From contig NZ_VSLZ01000001.1 in the NCBI RefSeq assembly GCF_010747475.1, forward strand, positions 1,240,001-1,304,000: a DNA stretch of 64,000 nucleotides. Reading direction: 5' to 3'. Position numbers and translations under genes: made by a program. Source of the DNA: Halorussus sp. MSC15.2 (GTDB lineage Archaea; Halobacteriota; Halobacteria; Halobacteriales; Haladaptataceae). Below, one piece after another: positions 34,520 to 42,583 of the stretch (the stretch's first letter is position 1; each line of letters opens with the position of its first letter). The notes under the pieces were generated by a model. The model was not told where the DNA came from. It ran no database searches and worked only from the letters and a program-made list of their open reading frames with translations.

Positions 34520-35786
34520 CCGCGACCACCCGAGACTGTCGGAGGTCGCGGCGAGCGAGCGCCCGCCGCATCTCGTTCGTGACTATCATGTACCCCTCGT
34601 CGAACCCCATGCCGGGCTTGGCCAGCACCTGCGCGGCGTCGGTGGCGAGCGCGACGTGGGCGCAGGTCCGGGCCGACTCTGCGGTCTCGTTGCACGTCCC
34701 GCCGAGGTACGCGCGGGTGTCGGTCCCCTCGCAGTACCGGACCGCCTCGCCGCTCCGGTGGACCCCGCCGAGGTCGGGCGTCTTGACCTGCACCACGTCG
34801 GCCGCGCCCGCGTCCACGAAGGCCTCCACGTCGGGGAGCGTATTGCACCACTCGTCGGCCACGAGGTCCACCGGGACGCCCGCGTCGGCGAGTCCGTCGC
34901 GGAGTTCGGCCATAGCGTGAATCTGCTCGGCCCGGCCGCCCGCGTCCATCGGCCCCTCGACTTGCAGGGGGTAGGGCGCGGCCGCCGCCCGGAGGTCCGC
35001 GAAGTAGTCGGCGACTTCCGGACGGTCGTAGGGCGGGCCGAACACCTCGCCGAGGACGCCGTACACGTCCACGTGGAATCGGGGCGAGTAGTCCGCGCCC
35101 GCCGGACCGATTTCGGCGGCGCGCGTAGAGAGCCAATCGAGGTACTCGACCAACCGCTCGCCCTCCTCGCCGACCTTCTCGACGCTGTTGAACAGGCCGT
35201 GAGGGAGGACGGGGACGCCCTTCAGCAGCATCTTCTCGGCGTTGTCCCGGCGGGCGTCGCCCGACTGGCCGAACACCGGGACCGGGTCGTCGGCCGGGTC
35301 GGTCCCGAGGGCGTCGGCCAGCGCGTCGGTCTTCGTCGCGCGGCGGGCCGTCGCGGCGGCGTCGAGGAGCGCCTGCGAGACCCCGTACCGGACGGCGGTG
35401 TGCAGGCGCTCGCCGTCGGGACCGTCGAGGTCCGCCAACAGGTCGGCGTTCTCCGCGAACGCCTCGGCGGGTCGGCCGACCAGCGCGTCTGCGACCGTCT
35501 CCTCGACGACCGGGACGAACTCCTCGGCGCGGAACAGCGGGTCGCGCCCGCCCGCCCCGGAGTACTGGACCGCGGCGCAGTCGCCGGTCGCAACCGTGCC
35601 GTCGTCGAGTTCGAGCAGGACGCTTATCGCCTCGCCCGCCTGTCGGACGCGGTCGAATCCGGGGGTGACCGGGTCGCCTCGGTAGGCGGCACCGTCGCGC
35701 TCGGCCCCGCGCTTGATGGCGCGCTGGTCGTCGAAGAAGAACCCCGACGCGCCGGGCACCGCCCGGACCCGCGCTATCGTCGTCAC
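34512..35786 (-). CDS. mal: Methylaspartate ammonia-lyase
   Basis: Eliminates ammonia from (2S,3S)-3-methylaspartate to give mesaconate. The 424-residue enolase-superfamily protein shows the N-terminal capping domain (SGFFFDDQRAIKRGAERDGAAYRGDPVTPG) and a TIM barrel with FGQSGDARRDNAEKMLLKG, PRFHVDVYGVLGEVFG, PLQVEGPMDAGGR, LVADEWCNTLPDV and VVQVKTPDLGGVHRS (catalytic Lys in VKTPD; Asp/Glu metal ligands on preceding strands). Residues near the end (GGTCNETAESARTCAHVALA) match the family. It overlaps both neighbours, with a 4-bp overlap to glmE, implying coupled translation. Confidence 0.95.
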   Translation of the reverse strand: MTTIARVRAVPGASGFFFDDQRAIKRGAERDGAAYRGDPVTPGFDRVRQAGEAISVLLELDDGTVATGDCAAVQYSGAGGRDPLFRAEEFVPVVEETVADALVGRPAEAFAENADLLADLDGPDGERLHTAVRYGVSQALLDAAATARRATKTDALADALGTDPADDPVPVFGQSGDARRDNAEKMLLKGVPVLPHGLFNSVEKVGEEGERLVEYLDWLSTRAAEIGPAGADYSPRFHVDVYGVLGEVFGPPYDRPEVADYFADLRAAAAPYPLQVEGPMDAGGRAEQIHAMAELRDGLADAGVPVDLVADEWCNTLPDVEAFVDAGAADVVQVKTPDLGGVHRSGEAVRYCEGTDTRAYLGGTCNETAESARTCAHVALATDAAQVLAKPGMGFDEGYMIVTNEMRRALARRDLRQSRVVADD

Positions 35787-37216
35787 GCGCCCTCACCTCC
35801 CGGACGCCCGATGAGACGCCCCTCGCTGATGGCGTCCACGTCGTCGGCAACCATCTGGAACGAGCGGTCGCGGTTCTCCGCGCGCGCCCGCCGGTCGAGT
35901 CTGTCGGTGTGAACGTCCCGGAGGTCGGGGTCGAGCGCGAGGTCCCCGAACTGGAGGATGCGGACCCGACCGTCGTCGTCGCGGGCCGGGAGGACCGCGC
36001 TCTCGGCGCTCTCGCTCGGGGCGAAGGGAACGTCGAGTTTCCCCGTGTCGAAGGCCTTCACGACGCCCTGCGCGACGTCCTCGTCGCCCAGTTCGAGTAT
36101 CGTGTCCATCAGCGACCGCGTGGACTTCTCGACGAACTCGCGTTCGCGCTCGACGCCGTCGAGCGCGATGTCCTGCTCGCGCATCATGTCGATGAGCTGT
36201 CTGGTGGTTCGCAGGCCCTCGGCGTTGGCCTCCTTGGTGGGGACGCCGCCGAACTCCTGCGGGGACTTGGTGATGACCTTGTCGGGTTCCGCGATGGCAG
36301 CGGTGGCCGCGCCGAGCGCGATGACGCCGCTGGCGCGGGCCTCGTCCGGCGGGAACCCGCCCATCCACTCGTGGAAGACGGTGGTGACGGTCACGTCGTC
36401 GGGGAGGTACTCCTCGCCGAGTTCGCGGAGCGCCCGCAGCGCCGCGATGTCCTGGACGAGGTTGCCGACCTGCCCGTAGCCGAGGGTGATGCTCCGGACC
36501 CCCTGCGTGGCCGCGAGCATCCCCTCGACCAGCATCACGGCGATGGCGATGCTCGGCGGGACGAGCGTCCCCGTCAGCGGCCCGAACGGTTCGCGGTTTA
36601 TCGTGACGCCGCGCTCGGTGTAGGCCCCGGCGAGGCGGTCCACGTACTGCCAGTGTTCGATGGTCTGCGCGAGGTCGTGCTCCTTGGTGTAGGGGATGTT
36701 GTACGAGACGGGGCCGCCCTCGAAGCTCTGGAAGCCGCCGGCGAACGTGACGGCCGCGAGCAGGCGGGCGTCGGGCGTGCCGTGGCGCACCTCTATCGGC
36801 GCGTCCACGGACTCGATTAGGCTCCGACAGCCCTCGACGCCGTGGTTGACCGCGGGGAACCCGTTGAGGGTGTCCTCGCCGCTCTCGCGGGCCTCTTCGA
36901 GACCCTGCTGGGCCTTCTCGTACTCGTTGTCCCGGGTGTACGAGTCGATGGTCGTCGGGAGCAGGTCGGCGCGCCCGGCGTCTTCGAGGTGGCGCAGCAG
37001 CGTTATCTGGTCGTCGAGTCGCGGGACGCCAGCGCGAGGTTGGAGGAGCGGTCGGTCGGCGTCTTCGAGGACGCGGGCGAACTGCTTGCTCCGCGGGAGC
37101 GACTCGTGGTAGGCGACCGCCTCCTCGAAGTCGATTTCTTCCACCGACCAGCCGGCTCGAATCTGTTCGTCGATGCGTGAGAGGTCCTCTCCGGAGAGTC
37201 TCGTATCGCGTAACAT
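35783..37216 (-). CDS. glmE: Methylaspartate (glutamate) mutase epsilon subunit
   Basis: The catalytic TIM-barrel subunit of the B12-dependent mutase that converts L-glutamate to (2S,3S)-3-methylaspartate. The 477-residue protein has typical segments: LPRSKQFARVLEDADRPLLQPRAGVPRLDDQITLL, GFPAVNHGVEGCRSLIESVDAPIEVRHGTPDARLLAAV, GFQSFEGGPVSYNIPYTKE, PSIAIAVMLVEGMLAATQGVRSITLGYGQVGNLVQDIAAL, and TVFHEWMGGFPPDEARASGVI. It pairs with the small sigma subunit encoded directly upstream (15-bp gap). Length is normal for the family. Confidence 0.95.
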   Translation of the reverse strand: MLRDTRLSGEDLSRIDEQIRAGWSVEEIDFEEAVAYHESLPRSKQFARVLEDADRPLLQPRAGVPRLDDQITLLRHLEDAGRADLLPTTIDSYTRDNEYEKAQQGLEEARESGEDTLNGFPAVNHGVEGCRSLIESVDAPIEVRHGTPDARLLAAVTFAGGFQSFEGGPVSYNIPYTKEHDLAQTIEHWQYVDRLAGAYTERGVTINREPFGPLTGTLVPPSIAIAVMLVEGMLAATQGVRSITLGYGQVGNLVQDIAALRALRELGEEYLPDDVTVTTVFHEWMGGFPPDEARASGVIALGAATAAIAEPDKVITKSPQEFGGVPTKEANAEGLRTTRQLIDMMREQDIALDGVEREREFVEKSTRSLMDTILELGDEDVAQGVVKAFDTGKLDVPFAPSESAESAVLPARDDDGRVRILQFGDLALDPDLRDVHTDRLDRRARAENRDRSFQMVADDVDAISEGRLIGRPGGEGA

Positions 37217-37231
37217 GGTGAAAACGGGGGT

Positions 37232-37672
37232 TCAGGACGTGAGCCTCGCTCGTTCGGCCTCGGACTCCGCGATGTTCATGTCGGCCTTCAGCGCCGCGAT
37301 GGCCTCCGCGGGCTTGGTCTCGGAGTCGAACACCCGGTCGAAACCCATCTCTCGGAAGCGGTCTCTGGTCCGGTCGAACTCCTCCTGACCGACCGAGAGG
37401 TTGCCGCCGATGTAGGTCAGGAGGTCGAGGTCCGCGGCTTCGATGGTTTCGTGGAAGCCGCGGCAGTCTTGCTCGGCGTGACCGTACAGCGAGGAGACGA
37501 GTACGGCGTCACCCTCGTGTGCCTCCGCCGCGCTGACGAACTCCGATTGGCTGGACTGGACGCCGAGGTTGACGACCTCGAAACCAGCCGCGGAGAGCGC
37601 CTGTTCGAGTATCGTGATGCCGACGGCGTGCGCGTCGGACCCGATAACGCCGAGGATGACTGTAGCAGACAT
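37232..37672 (-). CDS. glmS: Methylaspartate (glutamate) mutase sigma subunit, B12-binding
   Basis: The 146-residue protein is a stand-alone cobalamin-binding Rossmann domain. It shows the base-off/His-on motif DAHAVG (DxHxxG, Asp13-His15-Gly18), then VSSLYGHAEQDC and the distal LLTYIGGNLSVG loop that accommodates the nucleotide tail. It completes the mutase with GlmE. ATG 37672 gives MSATVILGVIGSD, the expected start; an ATG 39 bases upstream is unlikely because the TATA-like CTTTAAG at 37697-37703 would fall inside. It is the first gene of the cluster and probably leaderless. Confidence 0.93.
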   Translation of the reverse strand: MSATVILGVIGSDAHAVGITILEQALSAAGFEVVNLGVQSSQSEFVSAAEAHEGDAVLVSSLYGHAEQDCRGFHETIEAADLDLLTYIGGNLSVGQEEFDRTRDRFREMGFDRVFDSETKPAEAIAALKADMNIAESEAERARLTS

Positions 37673-37686
37673 CGAGTAGAACTTCA

Positions 37687-37718
37687 ATGAACAATACTTA
37701 AAGATAATCATTGTTCAT
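37687..37718. promoter_or_regulatory. 9-bp inverted repeat around the glmS TATA box (candidate operator)
   Basis: ATGAACAAT at 37687-37695 and ATTGTTCAT at 37710-37718 are perfect inverted copies separated by 14 bases; centres are 23 bp apart, about two helical turns. The spacer contains the minus-strand TATA box CTTTAAG at 37697-37703, 25-31 bases before the glmS start. A dimeric regulator bound here would compete with TBP. It lies about 55 bp from the divergent mct TATA box, so it could coordinate both transcripts. Confidence 0.65.
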
Positions 37719-37775
37719 GATTAAATCCCTTTAAGGTCATTTGAGGGTGTATGTGTCCCTTCCATACAAACCACA

Positions 37776-37783
37776 TTATTTAT
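37776..37783 (+). promoter_or_regulatory. TATA box of mct
   Basis: TTATTTAT lies 28-35 bases ahead of ATG 37811, giving at most a very short leader. It supports ATG 37811 over the far upstream ATG at 37751. Confidence 0.6.
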
Positions 37784-37810
37784 TGGGAAGGTTTTTGGTC
37801 CGGGTGGGCG

Positions 37811-38989
37811 ATGGCCGGAACGATGCAAGCGCTCGACGACGTGCGCGTACTCGACCTGACGCAGGTTCTGGCCGGACCGTACTGCACCATGCTCCTCTCG
37901 GACCTCGGGGCCGACGTAGTGAAGATAGAGCGCCCCGGCGGCGACCTCATCCGCCCGAACCCGCCGTTCGTGAGCGACGACGACGCCTACGGCGGCTACT
38001 TCCAGAGCGTCAACCGCGGCAAGCGGAGTCTGGAGATGGACCTGACCGACGAGACCGACCGTGAAGACTTCCTCGGACTGGTCGAAGACGCGGACGTCGT
38101 CGTCGAGAACTTCCGGGCCGGGACGATGGAGGGGTTCGACCTCGCGTACGAGACCCTGCGCGAGCGCAACCCCGAACTCGTCTACGCCTCCATCCGCGGG
38201 TTCGGCGACCCCCGAACCGGCGAGACCCACCGACAGGGCCAACCCTCGTTCGACCTCATCGCGCAGGCGCTCGGCGGAGTCATGGAGATTACCGGACAGG
38301 AGGACGGCCCGCCGAGCAAGGTGGGACCGGGCATCGGCGACCTATTCACCGCGACGCTGAACGCGGTGGGCATCCTCGCGGCGCTGCGCCATCGCGACCG
38401 GACCGGTGAGGGCCAGTACGTCGATACCGCGATGTACGACGCCATGATTTCGATGTGCGAGCGCGCGGTCTACCAGCACTCCTACACCGGCGAGGTCCCG
38501 ACCCGTCGAGGGAACTCCCACCCGACGCTGTTCCCCTACAACGCCTTCGAGGCCGAAGACGGCTACGTCGTCGTGGCCGCCTTCGGCGACAACCACTGGC
38601 GGGCGCTCTGCGAGGCGATGGACCGCCCGGACCTCGCGGTGGAGTATCCCGCGACCGCCGACCGACTGGAGAACCGGGAGTCGCTCCGCGCCGAAATCGC
38701 GGACTGGACTGCGACCCTCCCGGCCGACGACATCTGCGACCGCCTCGAAGGGTCGGTGCCCTGCGCGCCCGTGCAGGACGTGGCCGACGTGTTCGAGGAC
38801 GACCACGTCCGCGCCCGCGACATGCTGGTCGAGGTCGAACAACCGGGTGCCGACGAGGAGGTGACCATCGCGGGGTCGCCCATCAAGTTGAGCGAGACGC
38901 CGCCGAAACCGGGCGAGCGCGCGCCATTGCTCGACGAACACCGCGAGGAACTGCTGGGCGAACGAGCGAGTCCGGCCGACGACGACTGA
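37811..38989 (+). CDS. mct: Succinyl-CoA:mesaconate CoA-transferase (family III)
   Basis: Activates mesaconate to mesaconyl-CoA. The 392-residue family III (CaiB/BaiF-type) transferase shows VRVLDLTQVLAGPYCTMLLSDLGADVVKIERPGGD, NRGKRSLEMDL, ADVVVENFRAGTMEGF, YASIRGFGD and VGPGIGDLFTATLNAVG, where the Asp is the catalytic CoA-ester residue, and GEGQYVDTAMYDAM. It is transcribed away from the glmS-glmE-mal-mch-lyase operon; the whole set is the methylaspartate-cycle module for acetate assimilation. Substrate assignment relies on this context; close relatives act on other acyl-CoAs. Confidence 0.9.
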   Translation: MAGTMQALDDVRVLDLTQVLAGPYCTMLLSDLGADVVKIERPGGDLIRPNPPFVSDDDAYGGYFQSVNRGKRSLEMDLTDETDREDFLGLVEDADVVVENFRAGTMEGFDLAYETLRERNPELVYASIRGFGDPRTGETHRQGQPSFDLIAQALGGVMEITGQEDGPPSKVGPGIGDLFTATLNAVGILAALRHRDRTGEGQYVDTAMYDAMISMCERAVYQHSYTGEVPTRRGNSHPTLFPYNAFEAEDGYVVVAAFGDNHWRALCEAMDRPDLAVEYPATADRLENRESLRAEIADWTATLPADDICDRLEGSVPCAPVQDVADVFEDDHVRARDMLVEVEQPGADEEVTIAGSPIKLSETPPKPGERAPLLDEHREELLGERASPADDD

Positions 38990-39064
38990 GACGCTATCGG
39001 AACGCGCTCGGCGTCTCCGACCGGGACAAACCGCTGAAAAGACCGGAAACAGCAGTACTCTCCC

Positions 39065-39394
39065 CTACTCGCTCCTCGTCTTGACTGCGGTCCCCGAGAG
39101 GTTGACCCAGAGCATGCCCTCGCCCATCTCCTCGTAGTCGAACGTCGCGCCGACCACAGCGTCGGCACCGCGTTCCTCCGCCTCGGCGCGGAGGTCCTCG
39201 ATGGCCTCGGTCCGGCCCTTCTCGACCTTCTTCTCGTACGATTCGCTCCGACCGCCGACCACGTCCCTGATGCCGGCGGCGATGTCGCTCACGACGTTCG
39301 CGCCGAGTATCGCTTCCCCGGAGACGACGTCTAGGTACTCGGTCACTTCGCGGCCGTCGAGACTATCCGTCGTCGTGATGGTCACGTCTGCCAT
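39065..39394 (-). CDS. YbjQ/UPF0145 family protein
   Basis: The 109-residue protein matches the UPF0145 (YbjQ) family: VTITTTDSLDGREVTEYLDVVSGEAILGANVVSDIAAGIRDVVGGRSESYEKKVEKGRTEAIEDLRAEAEERGADAVVG region, with signature positions DSLDGR, VSGEAILGAN and ADAVVG. Structures of the family form oligomeric rings; function is not known. I start at ATG 39394; nine upstream codons are not conserved. It is convergent with mct. Confidence 0.88.
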   Translation of the reverse strand: MADVTITTTDSLDGREVTEYLDVVSGEAILGANVVSDIAAGIRDVVGGRSESYEKKVEKGRTEAIEDLRAEAEERGADAVVGATFDYEEMGEGMLWVNLSGTAVKTRSE

Positions 39395-39554
39395 GGGTCT
39401 GCCTGCGTCCGGACGGCCCATAAATTCACGTTAGTCAATAGGTATCTCTCGACAAGGTGTCGAACGCGGCGGCGTCCCCGCGGACTGAGACCGTCCCTGC
39501 GAGTCGCTCGGACGAACGGTAAACTCTTTTTACGGCCCGTCCCACGTTCCGGGT

Positions 39555-39875
39555 ATGGATTGGCCGCACGACCCCGACGGCGAGGAAGGGAGCGAAGGCG
39601 GACGCAAGTACGGCATGGCGATTCTCGCCAAGAAACTCGACGACGAGGAGGACTTCCCGCTCTCGAAGCGGGAGTTCGTCGAGGAACACGCCGACGAACC
39701 GGTTCGCATCAACTACAAGCGCGTCGTCAGCGTCGGCGACATCTTCGAACACGTCGAGGAAGAGGAGTTCGAGACAATCGTGGACTTCCACAAGGCCGTG
39801 GGCGCGGGGATGCGCCGCGGCGGATTCTGGGACTACCATCCGAAGGGCGAGAACCCCGAGAAGAAGAGCGCCTGA
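39555..39875 (+). CDS. Conserved haloarchaeal protein (DUF5785-like), 106 aa
   Basis: A small acidic protein: MDWPHDPDGEEGSEGGRKY, then ILAKKLDDEEDFPLSKREFVEEHADEPVRINYKRVVSVGDIFEHVEEEEF and FWDYHPKGENPEK. It resembles a widely conserved haloarchaeal family (DUF5785), without assigned function; the middle could be a small helical DNA- or RNA-binding fold. A TTTTTA box at 39527-39532, 23-28 bases upstream, supports the start and a leaderless transcript. It is convergent with uridine kinase. Confidence 0.8.
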   Translation: MDWPHDPDGEEGSEGGRKYGMAILAKKLDDEEDFPLSKREFVEEHADEPVRINYKRVVSVGDIFEHVEEEEFETIVDFHKAVGAGMRRGGFWDYHPKGENPEKKSA

Positions 39876-39918
39876 GTCCTGCTCTCGCTGTTTCTGCGTC
39901 GCCGCTCGACGGTCTCGG

Positions 39919-40734
39919 TTACTCGTTCGCGTCGTCGCGCCACTTCTGCTCGTGAGCGTCGGCGTTCGCGTCGTTGCGTTCCGCCTCACCGCGCTTTCCA
40001 TCGCCGAACTCCGAGTCGTCTCGGGTCGCCTCGGCGGTTCCCGGCCCCGTGACCGCGAGGCGTTCGCCGTCGTCGCGTTCGACGCCCTCGTCGCTCAGCG
40101 TCCACGCCGACCCCGAGTCGGTGTAAGTCTCGGCGCGGACCTTCTCTTCGAGGAGGTTGACCGCGACGGCGTTCGCGCCCTCGGGGATGATGATGTCGGC
40201 ACGCTTCTTCGTGGGCGCGACGAACTGCTCGTGCATCGGTTTGACCGTCGAGAGGTACTGGTCGATGACGCCCTCCAAGTCGCGCCCGCGGTCCACCACG
40301 TCGCGCTCGATTCGCCGGAGGATGCGCACGTCGGCGTCCGTCTCGACGTACACTTTGATGTCGAGCATCTCGTTCACGTCCTCGTCGTAGAGCGCGAAGA
40401 TGCCCTCCAAGACGATGACGTCGGTCGGTTCGACCGTGTCGGTCTCCTCCTTCCGGTTGTGAATCGAGAAGTCGTACTGGGGCATCTCGATGGTCTGGCC
40501 CGACAGGAGGGCGTCCATGTGTTCGCGGAGCAACTCCCATTCGAACGCCGAGGGATGGTCGTAGTTGACCTCCTCGCGCTCCTCGAACGCCATGTGACTG
40601 AGGTCCTTATAGTAGTTGTCCATCGGGATGCGCGTCACGGCGTCTTCGACTTCCTCGGTAATCTCGCGGGCGACCGTCGTCTTCCCGGCCCCGGTGCCCC
40701 CCGCGATGCCGACGACGAACGACGGGATGGTCAT
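39919..40734 (-). CDS. udk: Uridine kinase
   Basis: Phosphorylates uridine/cytidine for pyrimidine salvage. The 271-residue protein has a Walker A (VGIAGGTGAGKTTVAREI), MDNYYKDLSHMAFEEREEVNYDHPSAFEWELLREH, the YDFSIHNRKEET lid region, VIVLEGIFALYDEDVNEMLDIKVYVETDADVRILRRIERDVVDRGRDLEGVI, and the closing PTKKRADIIIPEG. The last ~70 residues are acidic, Arg/Asn/Asp-rich and probably disordered, beyond the usual ~210-residue enzyme. The ATG at 40734 precedes the strand leading to the P-loop. Confidence 0.93.
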   Translation of the reverse strand: MTIPSFVVGIAGGTGAGKTTVAREITEEVEDAVTRIPMDNYYKDLSHMAFEEREEVNYDHPSAFEWELLREHMDALLSGQTIEMPQYDFSIHNRKEETDTVEPTDVIVLEGIFALYDEDVNEMLDIKVYVETDADVRILRRIERDVVDRGRDLEGVIDQYLSTVKPMHEQFVAPTKKRADIIIPEGANAVAVNLLEEKVRAETYTDSGSAWTLSDEGVERDDGERLAVTGPGTAEATRDDSEFGDGKRGEAERNDANADAHEQKWRDDANE

Positions 40735-40947
40735 TGGTGAGATGCAGGACTGACTCCCGTTTGAATCCCTCGGAATTGGTTTCTCCCTCTCGTCGCTAGA
40801 GGTGTCTGATTACCGCGAGATTTCCGCGCGCACGCTACGCCGGGGGACGCGTGCTGGCCACAGTCTCGTGCGATATGGAAAACCTGGCGGTGCTCCGCGG
40901 AACCGGGACCCCGGTCCAGCAGTCGCTCGCCGGAAGTAAGTGTACGG

Positions 40948-40975
40948 AAAAGCGCATTCACCCGCCGTGAGGCGG
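40948..40975 (-). terminator. Putative terminator of the cold-shock gene
   Basis: On the minus strand, CCGCC-TCAC-GGCGG forms a five-pair stem about 15 bases past the csp stop, followed after a spacer by TTTT. Archaeal termination needs mainly the T run; the stem may add stability. The wider gap 40735-40989 also holds weaker inverted repeats (ACCGGG..CCCGGT near 40901-40914; GCACGC..GCGTGC near 40830-40853). Confidence 0.4.
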
Positions 40976-40989
40976 CCTGAAAGCGTAAT

Positions 40990-41184
40990 TTAAAGGCGCG
41001 TCAGATTCGTGGCGCGCGGGCCTTTGGGGGCCTGATCGATGTCGAACTCTACCTCAGTTCCCTCTTCGAGGTCGGGGCCGCCGATGTCTTCCATGTGGAA
41101 GAACACGTCGTCGTCCGCGTCGTCCGTCGAGATGAAACCGTAGCCGCCGGTGTCGTTGAAGAAATCAACGTTTCCTTCTGCCAT
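40990..41184 (-). CDS. Cold-shock domain protein
   Basis: The 64-residue protein is a single cold-shock (OB-fold) domain: GNVDFFNDTGGYGFISTDD (RNP1 GYGFIS) and DDVFFHMEDI (RNP2 VFFHM), then VEFDIDQAPKGPRATNLTRL. It binds single-stranded nucleic acid and likely remodels RNA. Its acidic character is typical of halophiles. ATG 41184 is preceded by ATACTTATCC at 41211-41220, a TATA box 27-36 bases upstream. Monocistronic. Confidence 0.93.
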   Translation of the reverse strand: MAEGNVDFFNDTGGYGFISTDDADDDVFFHMEDIGGPDLEEGTEVEFDIDQAPKGPRATNLTRL

Positions 41185-41468
41185 TGCAATTAGACATATG
41201 TTGGTTACGGGGATAAGTATTGTGATGTGCGTATAGTAATTCCGGCCGTGGATGGACGAGTATTTTCCGAAAACCCGGATATATCGAAGAAGTCCGACCG
41301 TACAGTCACTTCGTCCGGTAATCCCGGACGATTCCGCGACCGATTCGGTTCGTATCGAAACTCTCGGAACCCGTTGGCACCGCTCGGCGACCAGTTCGTT
41401 CTCACTTCTGGAACCTCTATCAGAAATAGGATAGCTTATAAGCCGCCGCCACAAATCTCCGCCCAACT

Positions 41469-42227
41469 GTGACGAACGCGCAGGTCACTCTGATTCAGAT
41501 CGACAACTACGGACCGTGGACCGTGACGCCAGAACCGCGTCGGGAAGTGGACCTCCAGACCCTCCAGTCGCGTCTCTACGCCGACCTCTCCCAACTCGTC
41601 GGCAACCGCGAGGGGTACGTCTTCTTCACCCGATTCGACAACATGGTCGCCGTGACGAACGGGATGGACGAGACCGACCACGCCATGATACAGGAGTCGG
41701 TCGGGAACCGCTACCCGGTCACCGTCAGTTTCGGCGTCGGCGCGGACCCGAGTCCGGTCGAGGCGCTCTCCACGGCGACCGAACACATCCAAGACGCCGG
41801 AAGCGCACAGGAGGCCGACCGGACCGAGATTCTCCGTGGCACTTGTCTCGACCCGGACGAGCGGACGGACGACGACGTCCAGATAGCCCACTTCGACGTG
41901 AACGACGCCACCGGGAAGTACACCGACGAGATGAACGCGTTCGACTCGTTCATCCACATCGAACAGGGGTACGCCGAACTGATGCGGTACTTCCGGCGCG
42001 CCCACGGCGGTCTCTCGTTCTTCGTCGGCGGCGACAACGTCATCGCGGTCTCGCCAGACCTCGACGCGGCAGCCTACGAGGACACCGTCCGGCACGTCCA
42101 AGAGACCGTCGAGGTTGAACTGAAAGTCGGCGTCGGACAGGCGGCGACGCCCCAGTCCGCGGGAATGGCGGCCAAGCACGCGCTCGAAGACTGCCGCGAC
42201 GACGGCGACCGCGTCGTCATCGACTGA
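41469..42227 (+). CDS. GTP cyclohydrolase III
   Basis: Hydrolyses GTP to the formamidopyrimidine FAPy nucleotide, the archaeal first step toward riboflavin and F420. The 252-residue protein shows two related ferredoxin-like halves: AQVTLIQIDNYGPWTVTPEPRREVDLQ with RFDNMVAVTNGMD, and VNDATGKYTDEMNAFDSFIHIEQGYAELM with LSFFVGGDNVIAVSP. It ends in KVGVGQAATPQSAGMAAKHALEDCR. It starts with GTG 41469, consistent with TTATAAG at 41436-41442, 27-33 bases upstream, and with the absence of a nearby ATG. No riboflavin gene is adjacent. Confidence 0.93.
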   Translation: MTNAQVTLIQIDNYGPWTVTPEPRREVDLQTLQSRLYADLSQLVGNREGYVFFTRFDNMVAVTNGMDETDHAMIQESVGNRYPVTVSFGVGADPSPVEALSTATEHIQDAGSAQEADRTEILRGTCLDPDERTDDDVQIAHFDVNDATGKYTDEMNAFDSFIHIEQGYAELMRYFRRAHGGLSFFVGGDNVIAVSPDLDAAAYEDTVRHVQETVEVELKVGVGQAATPQSAGMAAKHALEDCRDDGDRVVID

Positions 42228-42583
42228 CCGGGCGAGCCATCGCGGTAGTCGTCTTTCGGCCAGCACTCGTCCTCCGGTACCGTGTCGACCGAGGGTAGGA
42301 CCGGCGTTCGAGTCTCCGTTCGTTCTCGAAACCTACGCCTCGCTATTGGCCCGAACCGCTGCGTCTGTGGAAATGCTCGAAACCTCGCCGCATCGCGGTC
42401 GATGAAACGTCCTGTTACCGGGTTCCACTCCGACTAGTAGCACGCGGTGTCCCCGAGGTCGGGTTCGTCCCCTACGAGCGCGCAGTCCCCCGCATTTTCA
42501 CCTGCTAACTATTACCATAGGTCGCTCGTAGGCTTAAAACTGCCGGGGATACTTTTTAGAGAACCAGTGTCAATCGTTCACAC
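42228..42583. other. Intergenic region, no supported gene
   Basis: The 356-bp gap between two same-strand genes ends in an AT-rich promoter (TTTTTA at 42553-42558) for the CBS gene. A CTCGAAACCT sequence occurs twice (about 42324 and 42379). I found no RNA gene or long hairpin. Confidence 0.4.
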
